Shown here piece by piece: positions 63,120 through 64,000 of a stretch of 64,000 nt of DNA. The position numbers and the translations under genes were made by a program. The notes under the pieces are model-generated. The model searched no databases. It worked only from the letters and a program-made list of their open reading frames with translations, and had not been told where the DNA came from. Numbering within the stretch: position 1 is the stretch's first letter; the number at the start of each line of letters is the position of its first letter. Source of the DNA: Marivita lacus (GTDB lineage Bacteria > Pseudomonadota > Alphaproteobacteria > Rhodobacterales > Rhodobacteraceae); assembly GCF_014637725.1 (NCBI RefSeq), contig NZ_BMFC01000002.1, positions 186,907-250,906 on the forward strand, given 5' to 3'.

Positions 63120-64000
63120 ATGACAGTTTCTTCTTCCTTCGCCCTGCACGCCACCGATGGCACGGCCCGGACCGGGGCCATCACCACGCCGCGCGGGACA
63201 ATTCGCACACCCGCCTTCATGCCGGTGGGGACGGCGGCGACCGTCAAGGCCATGATGCCCGAGTCGGTGGCCGCCACGGGGGCGGATATCCTGCTGGGCA
63301 ACACCTACCACCTGATGCTGCGGCCGACGGCGGAGCGCATCGACCGGCTGGGCGGGCTGCACAGGTTCATGAACTGGAACAAGCCGATCCTCACGGATTC
63401 CGGCGGGTTCCAGGTGATGAGCCTCGCTGATCTGCGCAAATTGACAGAAAAGGGTGTGACCTTCAAATCGCACATCGACGGGTCGCGCCACGAGTTGACG
63501 CCGGAACGGTCGATGGAGATCCAGCGCTTGCTGGGGTCGGACATCGTGATGTGCTTTGACGAATGCCCGGCACTTCCCGCTGACCGCGATCGGATCGCGG
63601 ACTCGATGCGCCTGTCGATGCGGTGGGCCGAGCGGTCGAAAGATGCGTTCGGGGACCGGCCCGGCCACATGCTCTTTGGTATCCAACAGGGCGGGCTGGA
63701 GCAGGATTTCCGCGAGGAATCGGCCAAGGCGCTGCGGGCCATCGGCTTCGACGGCTATGCCATTGGGGGTCTGGCGGTGGGCGAGGGGCAGGAGGCGATG
63801 TTCACCTGTCTGGATTTCGCGCCCGGCCAACTTCCCGAGGACAAGCCGCGCTACCTGATGGGGGTGGGCAAGCCCGACGATATCGTGGGCGCGGTCAAGC
63901 GCGGGGTGGACATGATGGACTGCGTGCTGCCATCGCGGTCAGGGCGCACCGGGCAGGCGTGGACGCGCCGCGGTCAGGTCAACATCAAGAACGCGCGCCA
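63120..64000 (+). CDS. tgt: Queuine tRNA-ribosyltransferase (5' part)
   Basis: Exchanges guanine for the queuosine precursor at tRNA position 34. The frame is open from ATG 63120 to the window end (about 293 residues, no stop), so the gene continues outside. Motifs: [32 protein letters not shown] (catalytic Asp), [27 protein letters not shown] and [16 protein letters not shown]. Divergent from the RimB-RimK gene with a 70-base gap. The last part ([20 protein letters not shown]) matches the family. Confidence 0.96.
   Translation, partial: MTVSSSFALHATDGTARTGAITTPRGTIRTPAFMPVGTAATVKAMMPESVAATGADILLGNTYHLMLRPTAERIDRLGGLHRFMNWNKPILTDSGGFQVMSLADLRKLTEKGVTFKSHIDGSRHELTPERSMEIQRLLGSDIVMCFDECPALPADRDRIADSMRLSMRWAERSKDAFGDRPGHMLFGIQQGGLEQDFREESAKALRAIGFDGYAIGGLAVGEGQEAMFTCLDFAPGQLPEDKPRYLMGVGKPDDIVGAVKRGVDMMDCVLPSRSGRTGQAWTRRGQVNIKNAR

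Overview
The window is GC-rich, gene-dense DNA that looks like chromosome of an alphaproteobacterium of the Rhodobacteraceae/Roseobacter group. The main reasons are the nuo operon with the extra small ORFs typical of that group, a fused NuoE, a cysteine-poor DksA, genes for DUF2927, DUF2849, DUF934 and DUF3307 proteins, and intergenic hairpins followed by GGAGTATTTGGAACAAGAAGAAG-like tails. Family names come from reading motifs; no database search was run.

Layout. Positions 1-5.2 kb hold a leucine/isovalerate (liu) catabolic cluster: the end of methylcrotonyl-CoA carboxylase beta, the biotin-carrying alpha subunit, a glutathione S-transferase, HMG-CoA lyase and methylglutaconyl-CoA hydratase. 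A small membrane-protein gene broken by one frameshift follows. Positions 5.6-24.0 kb hold the complete complex I operon nuoABCDEFGHIJKLMN. It is interleaved with seven non-nuo genes (three small lipoproteins, two membrane proteins, one periplasmic protein and one carboxymuconolactone-decarboxylase-like protein). Positions 24.1-28.0 kb continue on the same strand with birA, coaX, rnj and gph.

Positions 28-36 kb carry a DEAD-box helicase, a glycosyltransferase-like protein and release factor 3 on the minus strand, then an atypical SDR and AlkC on the plus strand. Positions 36-48 kb mix housekeeping genes with a scattered set resembling the maturation factors of molybdenum hydroxylases: a VWA/CoxE protein, a MoxR ATPase, XdhC and a molybdopterin-binding protein. 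No molybdoenzyme structural gene is visible. DksA, an FAD monooxygenase and infC (read here with an AUA start codon) lie in the same stretch.

Positions 49-54 kb hold a minus-strand assimilatory sulfur operon (siroheme methyltransferase, DUF2849, sulfite reductase, PAPS/APS reductase, DUF934) with ferredoxin-NADP reductase downstream and an Lrp/AsnC regulator divergent from it. Positions 54.6-64 kb hold a P450, triosephosphate isomerase, a 2-oxoglutarate oxygenase, Fe-S assembly factors, a DUF3307/SatD-like pair, a decayed tfoX-like pseudogene, a globin next to a soluble PilJ/MCP-like protein, a RimB-RimK-type fusion, and the start of tgt.

The best candidates for new biology are: the repeated H3TH domain carried by NuoE and its neighbour inside the complex I operon; the globin plus truncated chemoreceptor pair, which resembles a split globin-coupled sensor; the two families of hairpin repeats behind stop codons; and a terminator in a divergent intergenic region that may mark an unannotated small RNA. 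Nothing here looks like a phage, transposon, CRISPR array or defence island.
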